A stretch of DNA of 64,000 bases from Flavobacterium sp. ENC. Lineage in GTDB: Bacteria > Bacteroidota > Bacteroidia > Flavobacteriales > Flavobacteriaceae. Positions 34,790 through 44,200 of this stretch are shown piece by piece. The DNA is taken from assembly GCF_020991415.1 (NCBI RefSeq), contig NZ_JAJMOY010000001.1, forward strand, positions 930,001 to 994,000, read 5' to 3'. A program made the translations under genes and the position numbers. Every line of letters begins with the position of its first letter. The first letter of the stretch is position 1. The notes under the pieces are model-generated. The model was not told the DNA's origin, did no database searches, and was given only the letters and a program-made list of their open reading frames with translations.

Positions 34790-35434
34790 ATGAAAATATT
34801 TATAACAGGAATTTCAACCGATGTTGGTAAGACAATATCTTCTGCAATTATTGTTGAAGCTCTGGAAGCTGATTATTGGAAACCCGTTCAGGCAGGAGAT
34901 TTAGATAATTCTGACAGTCATAAAATCAAAAATCTAATAAGTCATACTGAGCGAAGCCGAAGTACCCAATTTTATTCCAATGCTTATCAATTAAATACGC
35001 CTGCAAGTCCGCATCTGGCCGCCGAGATTGACGGAATTACAATTGATTTAAAAGAAATAAAAGAACCAAAAACAGATAACCATCTGGTAATTGAAGGGGC
35101 AGGAGGAATTTTTGTCCCGTTAAACCAAAACGATTCCATTATTGATCTGATTCAGCCGGATTATAAAGTGATTGTGGTTTCAAGACATTATTTAGGAAGC
35201 ATCAATCATACTTTGTTAACGGTTGAAGCAATTAAAAACAGGGGCTTTGAAGTTGCCGGAATTGTCTTTAGCGGAAGCGAAAACAAATCTACAGAGGATT
35301 TAATTCTGCATAAAACCGGAATAAAATGCATTGGCAGAATCGATGAAGAACCGTATTTCGATCAAAATGTAATCCGGGAATACGCCGATTTATTTCGACA
35401 TAATTTGTTGTCGTTAGAGAAATCTAAAATCTAA
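34790..35434 (+). CDS. bioD: dethiobiotin synthetase, with an in-frame repeat-derived insert
   Basis: A 214-residue ATP-dependent enzyme that closes the ureido ring from 7,8-diaminononanoate and CO2. The P-loop GISTDVGKT lies at 7-15, followed by KPVQAGDLDNSDSHK at 31-45 and IEGAGGIFVPL near 101-111. I placed the start at 34790 (MKIFITG); the open frame upstream covers a noncoding repeat. Residues 51-58, SHTERSRS, are encoded by GTCATACTGAGCGAAGCCGA (34941-34960), which matches the intergenic repeat seen at 7581 and 32165. The frame is kept. It sits just before LNTPASPHLAAE, where family members vary, so activity may survive. Confidence 0.88.
   Translation: MKIFITGISTDVGKTISSAIIVEALEADYWKPVQAGDLDNSDSHKIKNLISHTERSRSTQFYSNAYQLNTPASPHLAAEIDGITIDLKEIKEPKTDNHLVIEGAGGIFVPLNQNDSIIDLIQPDYKVIVVSRHYLGSINHTLLTVEAIKNRGFEVAGIVFSGSENKSTEDLILHKTGIKCIGRIDEEPYFDQNVIREYADLFRHNLLSLEKSKI
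34941..34964 (+). repeat. single arm of the CTGAGCGAAG repeat inside bioD
   Basis: GTCATACTGAGCGAAGCCGA and the next few bases match the right arm of the 7511-7608 element, which reads GTCACCCTGAGCGAAGTCGA, with three differences in 20 bases. It is in frame within bioD, adding about eight residues. Confidence 0.7.
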
Positions 35435-35460
35435 AATCAGAATCTACAATATTATATCAG

Positions 35461-36732
35461 ATGACTTTATCAGAAAAAGACAGCCAGTACTTATGGCATC
35501 CGTATACACAACATAAAACGTCACAGACTCCAATTGCAATTACAAGAGGAGAAGGTGCCTTGCTTTGGGACGAGAATAATAAAGAATATATTGACGCTAT
35601 TGCTTCGTGGTGGGTAAATCCGTTTGGTCATAGTAATAAAATTATAGCTGATGCGATTTATAAACAACTCACGACCTTAGAGCATGTTTTATTCGGAGGT
35701 TTCACCCATGAGCCAGCCATACAAGTAGCCGAAAAACTAATGAAAATTTTGCCCAAAAATCAGCAGAAAATTTTCTTCTCCGATAATGGTTCAACAGCTG
35801 TAGAAGTAGCCATAAAAGTAGCACTTCAGTATTTTTTCAATAAAAATGAAAAAAGAACCACTATAATTGCTTTCGAAAATGCGTTCCACGGAGATACTTT
35901 TGCGGCAATGGCAGCCAGCGGAATCTCTTTTTATACGCAGGCTTTTCAGGGAATGTTTATAGACGTAGTCAGAATTCCGGTTCCTGTGAAAGGACAGGAG
36001 GAGGTAAGTTTTAAAGCCCTGAAAGCAATAATCAAAAGTCATAATTGTGCCGGCTTTATTTTTGAACCTTTAGTACAGGGAGCAGCCGGAATGGTGATGT
36101 ATGAGCCTGAAGCACTGGAAACTTTAATCAAAATTTGTAAAGAAAATAAGGTTTTGACTATTGCCGATGAAGTGATGACCGGTTTTGGTAAAACCGGAAA
36201 AACTTTCGCAATGGATTATGTTGCTGAAGAACCGGATATGATTTGTTTATCGAAAGCACTGACCGGAGGAACAATTCCAATGGCCATTACGACTTTTACG
36301 CAGGATGTTTTCGATGCTTTTTATGATGATGATATTAACAAAGCATTGTTTCACGGTCATACTTTTACGGCAAACCCTACCGGTTGTTCGGCTGCGTTAG
36401 CAAGTATCGATTTATTGCAGACCGAAGAAATGCAAAATAACATTCAGCGAATACATGAAAGACATTTAACTTTTCAGCAAAAAATTGAAAAGCATCCAAA
36501 AGTGGTTACAGCCAGAACGCTTGGGGTTATTTTTGCAGTTGAAATAAAATCGGATGCTGAGGAAAGTTATTACGGCTCTATGCGTACAAAACTGTATAAT
36601 TTTTTTATAGATAAAGGCGTTATTTTAAGACCGGTGGGAAATATTGTTTACATTTTGCCCCCTTATATTATGACCGATGAGCAGCTTCAGAAAGTATATG
36701 CTACCATTGAAGAAGCGATTGAAATGGTTTAA
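35461..36732 (+). CDS. bioA: adenosylmethionine--8-amino-7-oxononanoate aminotransferase
   Basis: A 423-residue class III aminotransferase that makes 7,8-diaminononanoate, using S-adenosylmethionine as amino donor. The BioA signature YLWHPYTQ (10-17) and ASWWVNPFGH (48-57) are present, as are FSDNGSTAVEVAIK (106-119), the PLP-binding Asp in IADEVMTGFGKTG (D236), and the cofactor lysine CLSKALTGG (K265). GHTFTANP near the end is usual. It starts 26 bases after bioD, in the same operon. Confidence 0.95.
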   Translation: MTLSEKDSQYLWHPYTQHKTSQTPIAITRGEGALLWDENNKEYIDAIASWWVNPFGHSNKIIADAIYKQLTTLEHVLFGGFTHEPAIQVAEKLMKILPKNQQKIFFSDNGSTAVEVAIKVALQYFFNKNEKRTTIIAFENAFHGDTFAAMAASGISFYTQAFQGMFIDVVRIPVPVKGQEEVSFKALKAIIKSHNCAGFIFEPLVQGAAGMVMYEPEALETLIKICKENKVLTIADEVMTGFGKTGKTFAMDYVAEEPDMICLSKALTGGTIPMAITTFTQDVFDAFYDDDINKALFHGHTFTANPTGCSAALASIDLLQTEEMQNNIQRIHERHLTFQQKIEKHPKVVTARTLGVIFAVEIKSDAEESYYGSMRTKLYNFFIDKGVILRPVGNIVYILPPYIMTDEQLQKVYATIEEAIEMV

Positions 36733-36736
36733 TTTA

Positions 36737-36786
36737 GTTTGAAAATCCTGCGAACTTTGCCTAAACTTTTGCGAACTTTGCGGTAA
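36737..36786. repeat. short GCGAACTTTGC repeats between bioA and the ketosynthase gene
   Basis: Two close copies of TGCGAACTTTGC with the related TGCCTAAAC between them. They resemble the CGCAAAG family at 10021. They make up almost the whole leader of the next gene. Confidence 0.5.
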
Positions 36787-36797
36787 AATTATTTATT

Positions 36798-37967
36798 TTG
36801 AATTTACAAAAAATAGCAATAACAGCTTTCTCTTCTATTTCTCCTTTGGGGAATACCGCAGAAGAAGTCTGGAAAAATTATCTTAACGATCAACATTGCT
36901 TTACAAAGCAGTTTTTAGATCATCAGGAGACGTCTGTAGCCGCTTTAAGTGCTGAATCGGAACAATTGGTAAGGGAAGTTCGGGAATCGGATATTAAATA
37001 TAAGTTTTTAGATAATTCTGTTTTGTTTGCTTTAACCGCTTCAAGAAAAGCAGTGGAAAAAGCCGGCTGGAATAAAGAGGATATTTTCGGAATAAATATT
37101 GGCTCTTCCCGCGGTGCCACTGATTTATTCGAAAAGCATTACAAGGAATATATGGACACTGGAAAAGCACAGACCTTAGCTTCTCCAACCACAACATTAG
37201 GGAACATATCTTCCTGGATTGCACATGATCTGCAAAGTGAAGGTCCTGAAATTTCACATTCGATAACGTGCTCTACAGCACTTCATGCTCTTCTAAACGG
37301 AGTAGCCTGGCTGCGGTCCGGAATGGCGGATAAGTTTTTGGTGGGTGGAAGTGAAGCCCCTTTGACAGATTTTACCATTGCTCAGATGAGGGCCCTGAAA
37401 ATATATTCCCGTATTGATCAGAACGAAGAAGCCTGGCCAAATCTTGCTTTCGATTTTGAGAAAACGCAAAATACCATGATTTTAGGCGAAGGAGCAGCCG
37501 TTTGTTGTCTGGAAGCCGGAGAAAAAGAAAATGCTATAGCCTATGTGACAGGTGTTGGTTACGCCACTGAAATTTTAGAACACAACATTTCAATTTCCGC
37601 AGAGGCAGATTGTTTTCAAAAGTCTATGAAAATGGCATTGCAGCAAACTAACCCGGAAGAAGTAGATGTAATTGTAATGCATGCACCGGGAACCATTAAG
37701 GGAGATTTGACCGAATTGCGTGCGATTGAAAAGGTTTTTGGGACTGAAATTCCCTTATTGACCACCAATAAATGGAAAATCGGACACACTTTTGGAGCTT
37801 CCGGAATATTAAGCCTGGAATTGGCTCTTTTAATGCTCGAGCATAATACTTTCATTAATGTTCCTTTTGGAGAAGTGCAGGAGCAAACAAAACCATTGAG
37901 AAAAATATTGATTAATGCGGTAGGTTTTGGCGGTAATGCAGTCAGTATCTTAATTGAAAGAGCGTAG
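36798..37967 (+). CDS. beta-ketoacyl synthase-like protein in the biotin operon
   Basis: A 389-residue thiolase-fold condensing enzyme of the FabF type. The Cys-His-His triad is visible as C158 (SITCSTALHAL), H295 (VMHAPGT) and H330 (KIGHTFGASG). The start is TTG; no ATG or GTG is available just upstream and the N-terminus fits well (IAITAFSSISPLGN). It follows bioA by 65 bases with no terminator, so it is likely in the biotin operon. No bioC, bioH or bioZ is present in the window. It may help make the pimeloyl precursor, but this is inferred from position alone. Confidence 0.85.
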   Translation: MNLQKIAITAFSSISPLGNTAEEVWKNYLNDQHCFTKQFLDHQETSVAALSAESEQLVREVRESDIKYKFLDNSVLFALTASRKAVEKAGWNKEDIFGINIGSSRGATDLFEKHYKEYMDTGKAQTLASPTTTLGNISSWIAHDLQSEGPEISHSITCSTALHALLNGVAWLRSGMADKFLVGGSEAPLTDFTIAQMRALKIYSRIDQNEEAWPNLAFDFEKTQNTMILGEGAAVCCLEAGEKENAIAYVTGVGYATEILEHNISISAEADCFQKSMKMALQQTNPEEVDVIVMHAPGTIKGDLTELRAIEKVFGTEIPLLTTNKWKIGHTFGASGILSLELALLMLEHNTFINVPFGEVQEQTKPLRKILINAVGFGGNAVSILIERA

Positions 37968-38000
37968 TTTAGTTCTGTAAGCTGAATCATCATAGAATAA

Positions 38001-38036
38001 AAAAAATCCATTTGCCTACGCAAATGGATTTTTTTT
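38001..38036. terminator. bidirectional terminator between the ketosynthase gene and the 1023-residue gene
   Basis: Stem AATCCATTTGC/GCAAATGGATT with loop CTAC, with A-runs and T-runs on both sides. The same hairpin, inverted, follows the 1723-residue gene at 51916-51951. Confidence 0.85.
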
Positions 38037-39397
38037 ATGGATAAACGAAGTGTTAGGTCTTATTGAAATATAACTTTCTTCGTAAGGGTATGCTCATTGT
38101 CCAGGGTTACTTTTACCAGTAAAACCTGATTGGCAGACTGTAAATTTGTTATTTGCAATTCAGTTGCACTAACTTTCTTTTTGCTGTAAAGCAGTTTTCC
38201 TGAAATATCATATATCGTAACTTCTTTGATGTTTTCTTTTGCAGAAGTCACTTTGACGGCTTTGTTTTTGACACTAACCAGAATGTTGTTTTCAGTGTTT
38301 TCAAAATCACCCGTACCCAGGGTTTTATCCGTATAACGCAATACCAGACGATCGCCAAAAGTTCCCGCTTTTGTGGTAAAGGTGTATTTACCGTTCTTCA
38401 GGTTGTGGATGATACCGGTTGCCTTGTCTTCAATGTAAACAGGCTGATTCACTAATTCACCATCGGTATGCTGTATCGAAATGGCAAAATCACCCTCGAT
38501 AGTACTGCGGTAACCCAAAGGAACAATATCGGTATCCGTAAAAGGCAGGGCACGTCCCTGGATCACATAATTCAGGTCATTGTTGATACTGTAAAAATCA
38601 AGATAGGGGTTGGCATCAAAAGATTCTCCGTCATATCTGTTATCAATTCCATTGGTTGCTCCGTCTATATATCCTACCAGCATTTGCTTAAAGGCACCTT
38701 TATCATTGGTGATGTTAAGCCAGATACGGGATTTCTCTGTTTCTTTTGCTGTTTTAGCATGTTTAAAAAACTGGCTGTTGTTTGCTCCGCCCTCTCTCAT
38801 TTTGTTGGTAAAGACAACTGTTCCTACATCATTGGTACTGGCAAAAAAGGATTGTCCGGCTGCGATATGGCCCTGAGGGATAAAAGGATTATTGCCCGGG
38901 GCATCGTCACCGGTTGGTGCGCCTTCGGTGGCCACTCCGCCTGTTAAATTAAAAACGGCATAGTCGTCTGCATCATAGTCTTTTTTTGAAATGGTTAAAG
39001 GCGTATTGTGCGTCCAGAAATAAAACGTTCCGTTTATAAAATTATTGGCTTTTAGGAATTCATTGGCACTCAAAGCCGATGGATAAGGATTACCGATCAG
39101 GTAAAATTTGTTCTTTTCCAGAGTTTCACCGGACAAATTACCATTGTTCGGAACGCCTTTAAAATCAGCCGTAAAATCAGCCCTTACCGTATTGGAATAG
39201 TTTTGCGGACCACGAATAATATATCCTTTACCTATGGTCATCACATCGTTTGGACTGGTTATTACCCAGTTGTCGCCGTTGAAACCAAAATATTTGTCTG
39301 ACAGCGTTAACGGGGAAACGTCAACTAATTTCTGAGGCTTTACCGGTGTAGACCAGTATTCAAAATCAGAAAGACGCATCGAGCTTGTACGTTTGTA
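38001..39397. repeat. left arm of a 1.4 kb near-identical inverted duplication
   Basis: From the terminator through the 3' end of the 1023-residue gene, this segment is the reverse complement of 50555-51951 with only occasional differences by eye. The encoded last 446 residues differ at three positions (D/V, HA/PG). Confidence 0.85.
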
Positions 39398-41131
39398 TGT
39401 AATATTTCCTGTATTCGCTACATTACTGTCCTGAAGCAAACTGGAGTTGTTCTCAAAAGTCAGCGTGGCTCCGCTGTTAACATTCAAAGCATTTGTGACT
39501 GTCAGTGTACGACCGGCAGGAACTAAAAGATTAACTCCTGAATTGATAGTACAGGAACATGCCTCTAAATCTGATGCTATGGTGTAAGCTCCTGCAAAAA
39601 CGACATTTTTTGTAATATCAGGGGTTCCACCAGACCATACGGTGCCATTCCAGGTTGTTGCCGATTGGTTGGTGATGGGCACCGTAGCAGTTGCAGGTGA
39701 TTGACAACCCGTGCTGTTCGTTACTCTAAAAGTATAGTTTCCTACAGGCAGGCCTGTAATTGTTGCTGTTGCTCCGGTTCCTGTAGTTACTACAGCACCC
39801 GGTGATCTTGTTAAGCTCCATGTTCCTGCAGAAGGTAAATTAGTTAAAACAACACTCCCTAATGCGCTGCAGGTAGTATTTGTTATTTTATCAATAGTTG
39901 GAGTGGCCAGTAAAATAGTTTCAATGGGCAGCGGTGTATCTTCAACGGTATTTAAAGACGGATCGGTACCTGTAACTTTTGGGGAATTAACAATCCTGCC
40001 TGCAGCTACATCTGCACTTGTGACAACATAGGTTCCAGTTAGTGTTGCTTTTGCCCCAACGGCTAAACTGGCTATAGGATTTCCGGAAATTGTCACTCCG
40101 GTATTTGGATCGCTAATTTGAATATTAGTTATGGGTACTTCGCCGTTGTTTGTAATTTCGTAGGTATAATTTACAGTATCCCCTAATTTACCACATGGCA
40201 GTATTGAGGATGTAGCAACCAGTTTTAATTCTGCAATTTTCAACGATTTGGTGTTGAAAGCAATAAAAGCACAATCTGAACTTCCTGAAAAAGTAACGAC
40301 AAAACGGTCTACTTGTGCAGCGTTTGCAGCTGTGATACCAAAGGAACTTGTTTCGATACCTAACATTCGGATGTCTCTTGTCGCAGCCGGAGTAAAACCA
40401 TACGTTCCATCCATTTTGAAAAGATCCAGACTATAGGTTCCTACAGCCGGAACTGATGCGGATCCAAAAAACACAGATAGTTCATTTCCTACTGTGTTTC
40501 CTGACGCATCAATAAATTTAAATTTATCTGCCTGGACGGCACTGCCGGGTTCGGCAACCTGGGTTACAATCAGATCGGGAGTATCATCATTCAATCCGGT
40601 AAGATTAAGATTATTAGTACCAATTTTGAATTCAGCAGTACCTGCTTTTATATTTGCAATTCCCGTTCCGAGTGCTAAACCATTAGGGCCGTCGGTAAGT
40701 CTTGAGGCAAGTTCGGCACCGGTTGCAGTGGCTCCGATTAATTTTGGAGTTAAAATGGCTCCAGTTGCGGATTCATCGATCATAGAACCTTGTAATATGT
40801 ACATAGAAGGGTCTATTCCTATACTCTGAATTTTTAACGCTCTGAATTTCTGAGGACTAAAAGTTACCGTATTTGCTGTAAGCGTATTGTCATTGACACC
40901 GGTAGAGTATGTTTTTCCATTCTGTGCCCATGTGAATGCCAGCAAATTATTTTCCCTGTCAGGTCTATTTCCGACACCGGTTGTAGTATTCGATGTCCAG
41001 TACCCTTTCCAGTCGGTATGAATTCTTGTAACTGTATTTTGACTTAATGCACTAAAAGAAATCAGGAAAAAAAGCAGTCTTATATTTTTTAAAATTAAAG
41101 AACGAATTAACAATAGTAGCTTTGAGGACAT
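38060..41131 (-). CDS. large secreted protein with DUF11-like domain and T9SS sorting domain (1023 aa)
   Basis: A secreted protein with an N-terminal hydrophobic signal (ends near SALSQ, residue 31). Residues about 32-300 are a beta-rich region unlike named families. Residues about 311-400 resemble a DUF11-type Ig domain (DTVNYTYEITNNGEVPITNIQI). Residues about 408-490 form another Ig-like segment. From the CSC motif at 525-527 starts a roughly 500-residue module shared with the four other large genes here. It ends with a T9SS type A-like sorting domain (VTIYDISGKLLYSKKK, then TKKVIFQ). It is probably exported across the outer membrane and anchored or released. Its last 446 residues are nearly identical to the 1723-residue protein. 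No catalytic residues recognised. Confidence 0.85.
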   Translation of the reverse strand: MSSKLLLLIRSLILKNIRLLFFLISFSALSQNTVTRIHTDWKGYWTSNTTTGVGNRPDRENNLLAFTWAQNGKTYSTGVNDNTLTANTVTFSPQKFRALKIQSIGIDPSMYILQGSMIDESATGAILTPKLIGATATGAELASRLTDGPNGLALGTGIANIKAGTAEFKIGTNNLNLTGLNDDTPDLIVTQVAEPGSAVQADKFKFIDASGNTVGNELSVFFGSASVPAVGTYSLDLFKMDGTYGFTPAATRDIRMLGIETSSFGITAANAAQVDRFVVTFSGSSDCAFIAFNTKSLKIAELKLVATSSILPCGKLGDTVNYTYEITNNGEVPITNIQISDPNTGVTISGNPIASLAVGAKATLTGTYVVTSADVAAGRIVNSPKVTGTDPSLNTVEDTPLPIETILLATPTIDKITNTTCSALGSVVLTNLPSAGTWSLTRSPGAVVTTGTGATATITGLPVGNYTFRVTNSTGCQSPATATVPITNQSATTWNGTVWSGGTPDITKNVVFAGAYTIASDLEACSCTINSGVNLLVPAGRTLTVTNALNVNSGATLTFENNSSLLQDSNVANTGNITYKRTSSMRLSDFEYWSTPVKPQKLVDVSPLTLSDKYFGFNGDNWVITSPNDVMTIGKGYIIRGPQNYSNTVRADFTADFKGVPNNGNLSGETLEKNKFYLIGNPYPSALSANEFLKANNFINGTFYFWTHNTPLTISKKDYDADDYAVFNLTGGVATEGAPTGDDAPGNNPFIPQGHIAAGQSFFASTNDVGTVVFTNKMREGGANNSQFFKHAKTAKETEKSRIWLNITNDKGAFKQMLVGYIDGATNGIDNRYDGESFDANPYLDFYSINNDLNYVIQGRALPFTDTDIVPLGYRSTIEGDFAISIQHTDGELVNQPVYIEDKATGIIHNLKNGKYTFTTKAGTFGDRLVLRYTDKTLGTGDFENTENNILVSVKNKAVKVTSAKENIKEVTIYDISGKLLYSKKKVSATELQITNLQSANQVLLVKVTLDNEHTLTKKVIFQ

Positions 41132-41226
41132 AAGGTTTGGTTTGTTTTTATTTGTCTTTTGTTACGTTTATAATAAGTATTTCAAGTTTTAAGCTTGTGA
41201 TATATGATGAAAATGGTCACTACGCT

Positions 41227-41256
41227 AAAAAATCCGACAACTTTCGATGCCGGATT
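41227..41256 (-). terminator. terminator after the 1413-residue gene
   Basis: A minus-strand hairpin of AATCCGACA/TGCCGGATT (one mismatch), loop ACTTTCGA, with a T-run on the minus strand (complement of the A-run at 41227-41232). It separates the two T9SS genes. Confidence 0.7.
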
Positions 41257-41280
41257 CTGATATGGAATTAATTATAAAAA

Positions 41281-44200
41281 TCAATTAAAAATTATTTTTT
41301 TAGATTCAACATGATCATTGTCTAAAATCACTTTTGTGAACAAGACCTGATTTCCCGACTGCAAATTTGATATTTGCAATTCTGTTGCATCTACTTTCTT
41401 TTTGTTATAAAGCACCTTTCCGGAAATATCAAAAATGCTAACTTCTTTAATGTTTTCCGTTGTTGAAGTTACTTTTATCACTTTGTTTTTTACGGAGACG
41501 ATTACGTTCTTTTCAGTGTTTTCAAAATCACCTGTTCCTAATGTTTTGTTCGTATATCGAAGAATAAAACGATCTGAAAAAGTTCCTTTTGCTGTTTTAA
41601 AGGTGTATTTGCCAACTTTTAAATTATGTATTTGCCCTGTTGTTTTATCTTCCAGGTAAATTGCCTGATTCGCCAGATCACCATCTGTCTGTTCGATCGC
41701 AATGGTAAACTCCCCTTCAATAGCAGTTCGATATCCTAAAGGAACGATATCACTATCAGAAAAAGGTAATGCACGTCCCTGAATTACATAATTGTTCTCA
41801 TTTTCAATGCTGTAAAAATCTATATAGTCATTACCATCAAAAGTCAGTCCGTCAAATCTGTTTTCGAAATCATTGGTTGCACCTTCAACATATCCGACCA
41901 GCGTTTGTTTAAAAGCACCACCTTCATTGGTCATGTTTAACCATACACGGCTTCTCTCTGTTGCAGCCGTTTTCGATGCATTTGAAGTTTTAAAGAATTG
42001 ATTGTTCAATCCTGCAGGTCGCATTGAATTGTTGAATGTAACGATTCCATCAGTATTTGCGCTTACAAAGAATGACTCTCCCGCTGCTACCTTACCTGAA
42101 GGGATATTGTTGTTAATACCCGGTGCTGTAGAAGGAGCAGTAGCTGTACCTCCTGTTAAATTGTAACTTGCATAATCATTGGAATTATACTGATACTTTG
42201 CTGTGGTACCGATTGCTGTATTGTGTGTCCAGAAATAAAGAGTACCATTTAAAAAGGTATTTGCAGCTAAAAATTTATTAGCATCTAATGCAGATGGATA
42301 TGGATTTCCAATCAAATAGAAATTATTGGCTTTAAGTGATTCACCTGTAATCACTCCGTTATTGGGAATCCCGATAAAATTTACTCCTTGTGCATACGTA
42401 GGTGTTGTCCAGTTATCTTTACCGTTTGGATAAGTATAACCTGCGCTCGGAACACGGATAATGTATCCTTTTCCGGGAGTCATAACAGTATTACCGCTTT
42501 CTATTACCCAATTCGTACCATTAAAGGACATATATTTGTCAGATAATGTATTCGGAGACAAGACATTCAGCTTTTGTCCTACAACTGCTGCTGACCAGTA
42601 GGTATAGTCAAAATTCTTCATTGGAAACGAAATACGTTCCATATCAAATGAATTTGAAGCTCCGGTATAAGTAGCATTATCATTGGTCTGTACGAAAGAA
42701 CCATTATTTTTTATAACAATCTTAGCATTTGTATTTACTACGATATTCTCGTTTACCGTAAGTGTCTTATTTCCCGGGATTGTCAATGTTTTACCTGCAG
42801 CTATTGTACAAGAGCAAACTTCTAAATCGGTAGATAAAATTAAATCGTTATTCACCGTAATAGATGAGCCAGTTGCGGGAGCTACTGATCCGTCGTATGT
42901 AAAAGGCGTATCAATAAAGTTAATCGCGACATTAGCATTACCACCATCTTCTCTTAAACGCACTTCTACTTTAGAAGTTTTATTTAATGGATAGGTACCC
43001 GGAATCATTGATGTCGTATTTGTATAACCGTTTTGCGTAAAAATTTTCGTTCCGTCGATATAAACCTCGGCAATATCATCACAATTTACCAATTGTAACT
43101 GGTAGCGGCCACAAGCAAATCCCTGACGTTTGTAAGTAATGGCAAACTGATCTACAGGCATTGGAGCACCTTGCCATCCGGAATACGATGATGGTGATAA
43201 GGTAGCATTCCAATAAGTCTGTGTATTAATATTTACACCAGTGGCAACATAAGTTCCGGCATAAGCATTTGCTGCCAAAGCAATATCAGGTGAGTTAAAA
43301 CCGTAGACATTCCATTTATTATCTCCGAAAGGAAAAGTAGTATCTCCTTTTATTTCTCCGTATGAAAATGATACTCTCGATGATTCTCCGTTTTCATAAT
43401 ACTCCAAAACGAAGTTATGAGTACCTGCTGTAGCAAAAGTATATTGGGTAGAATAAGTCGTATAACTGTGGTCACTCCAGGAATTTGAAGGGTTAAATGG
43501 AACCAGAGTGCCATCAATATATAACCTTACACCATCGTCACCGCCTATTGTGAAATTATAGGTACTTGCTGTTGTAGTCGTCTGCATTAGGTAACGTACC
43601 ATAAACTTGTCACTTGGTACAGTCCCACAAAATGCATTTGCTTCAACAGTTGTGTCTCCCGTAATTACAGCAGTACCGACATTTCGGTCAAAATTTGCTT
43701 TCTCAGCTATTGAACCAACGTAAGTTGTAGTAGCAGGAGTATTTCCAGTATAGGAATATACAAAACCTTTCCAGTAGTTAATTCCCGCAGTTGGTGTAGC
43801 GGCACACACTGCTGCTGTTCCGGTAACTGTTACTGCTGCAGACGAATAATTTAATGCGGCATTCTTAAGCGTATACGTAAAAGAGGCTGTTCCTGTAAAA
43901 CCACTTGCAGGAGTAAAAGTGATGTTGTTCAATCCGTTAACCGTAACCGTTCCGTTGGATGGTTGTGTTACCGTTATCGTTTGTAAAGCACTGGAACTTC
44001 CAATAACATCATTGTCTAAAATTGGAATTACAACTGCCTGATTGGTTGGTGTAGAAACATAATCATTACTAGCGGTTAAGGTGTTGGTATCTTTTACAAT
44101 TCCCTTAATACTTGCCGTAGCCCTGAAATGAAACTGATTATTAGTATTGTAAGCATAGGCCCTAATGTACAGGGTTTCTCCTGCCAATAAAGTATTTAAA

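Noticed and set aside
38468..38947. Antisense frame of 159 residues, present in both arms of the 1.4 kb repeat (also at 51005-51484)
   Set aside because: Its conservation in two copies is explained by the near-identical sense genes.
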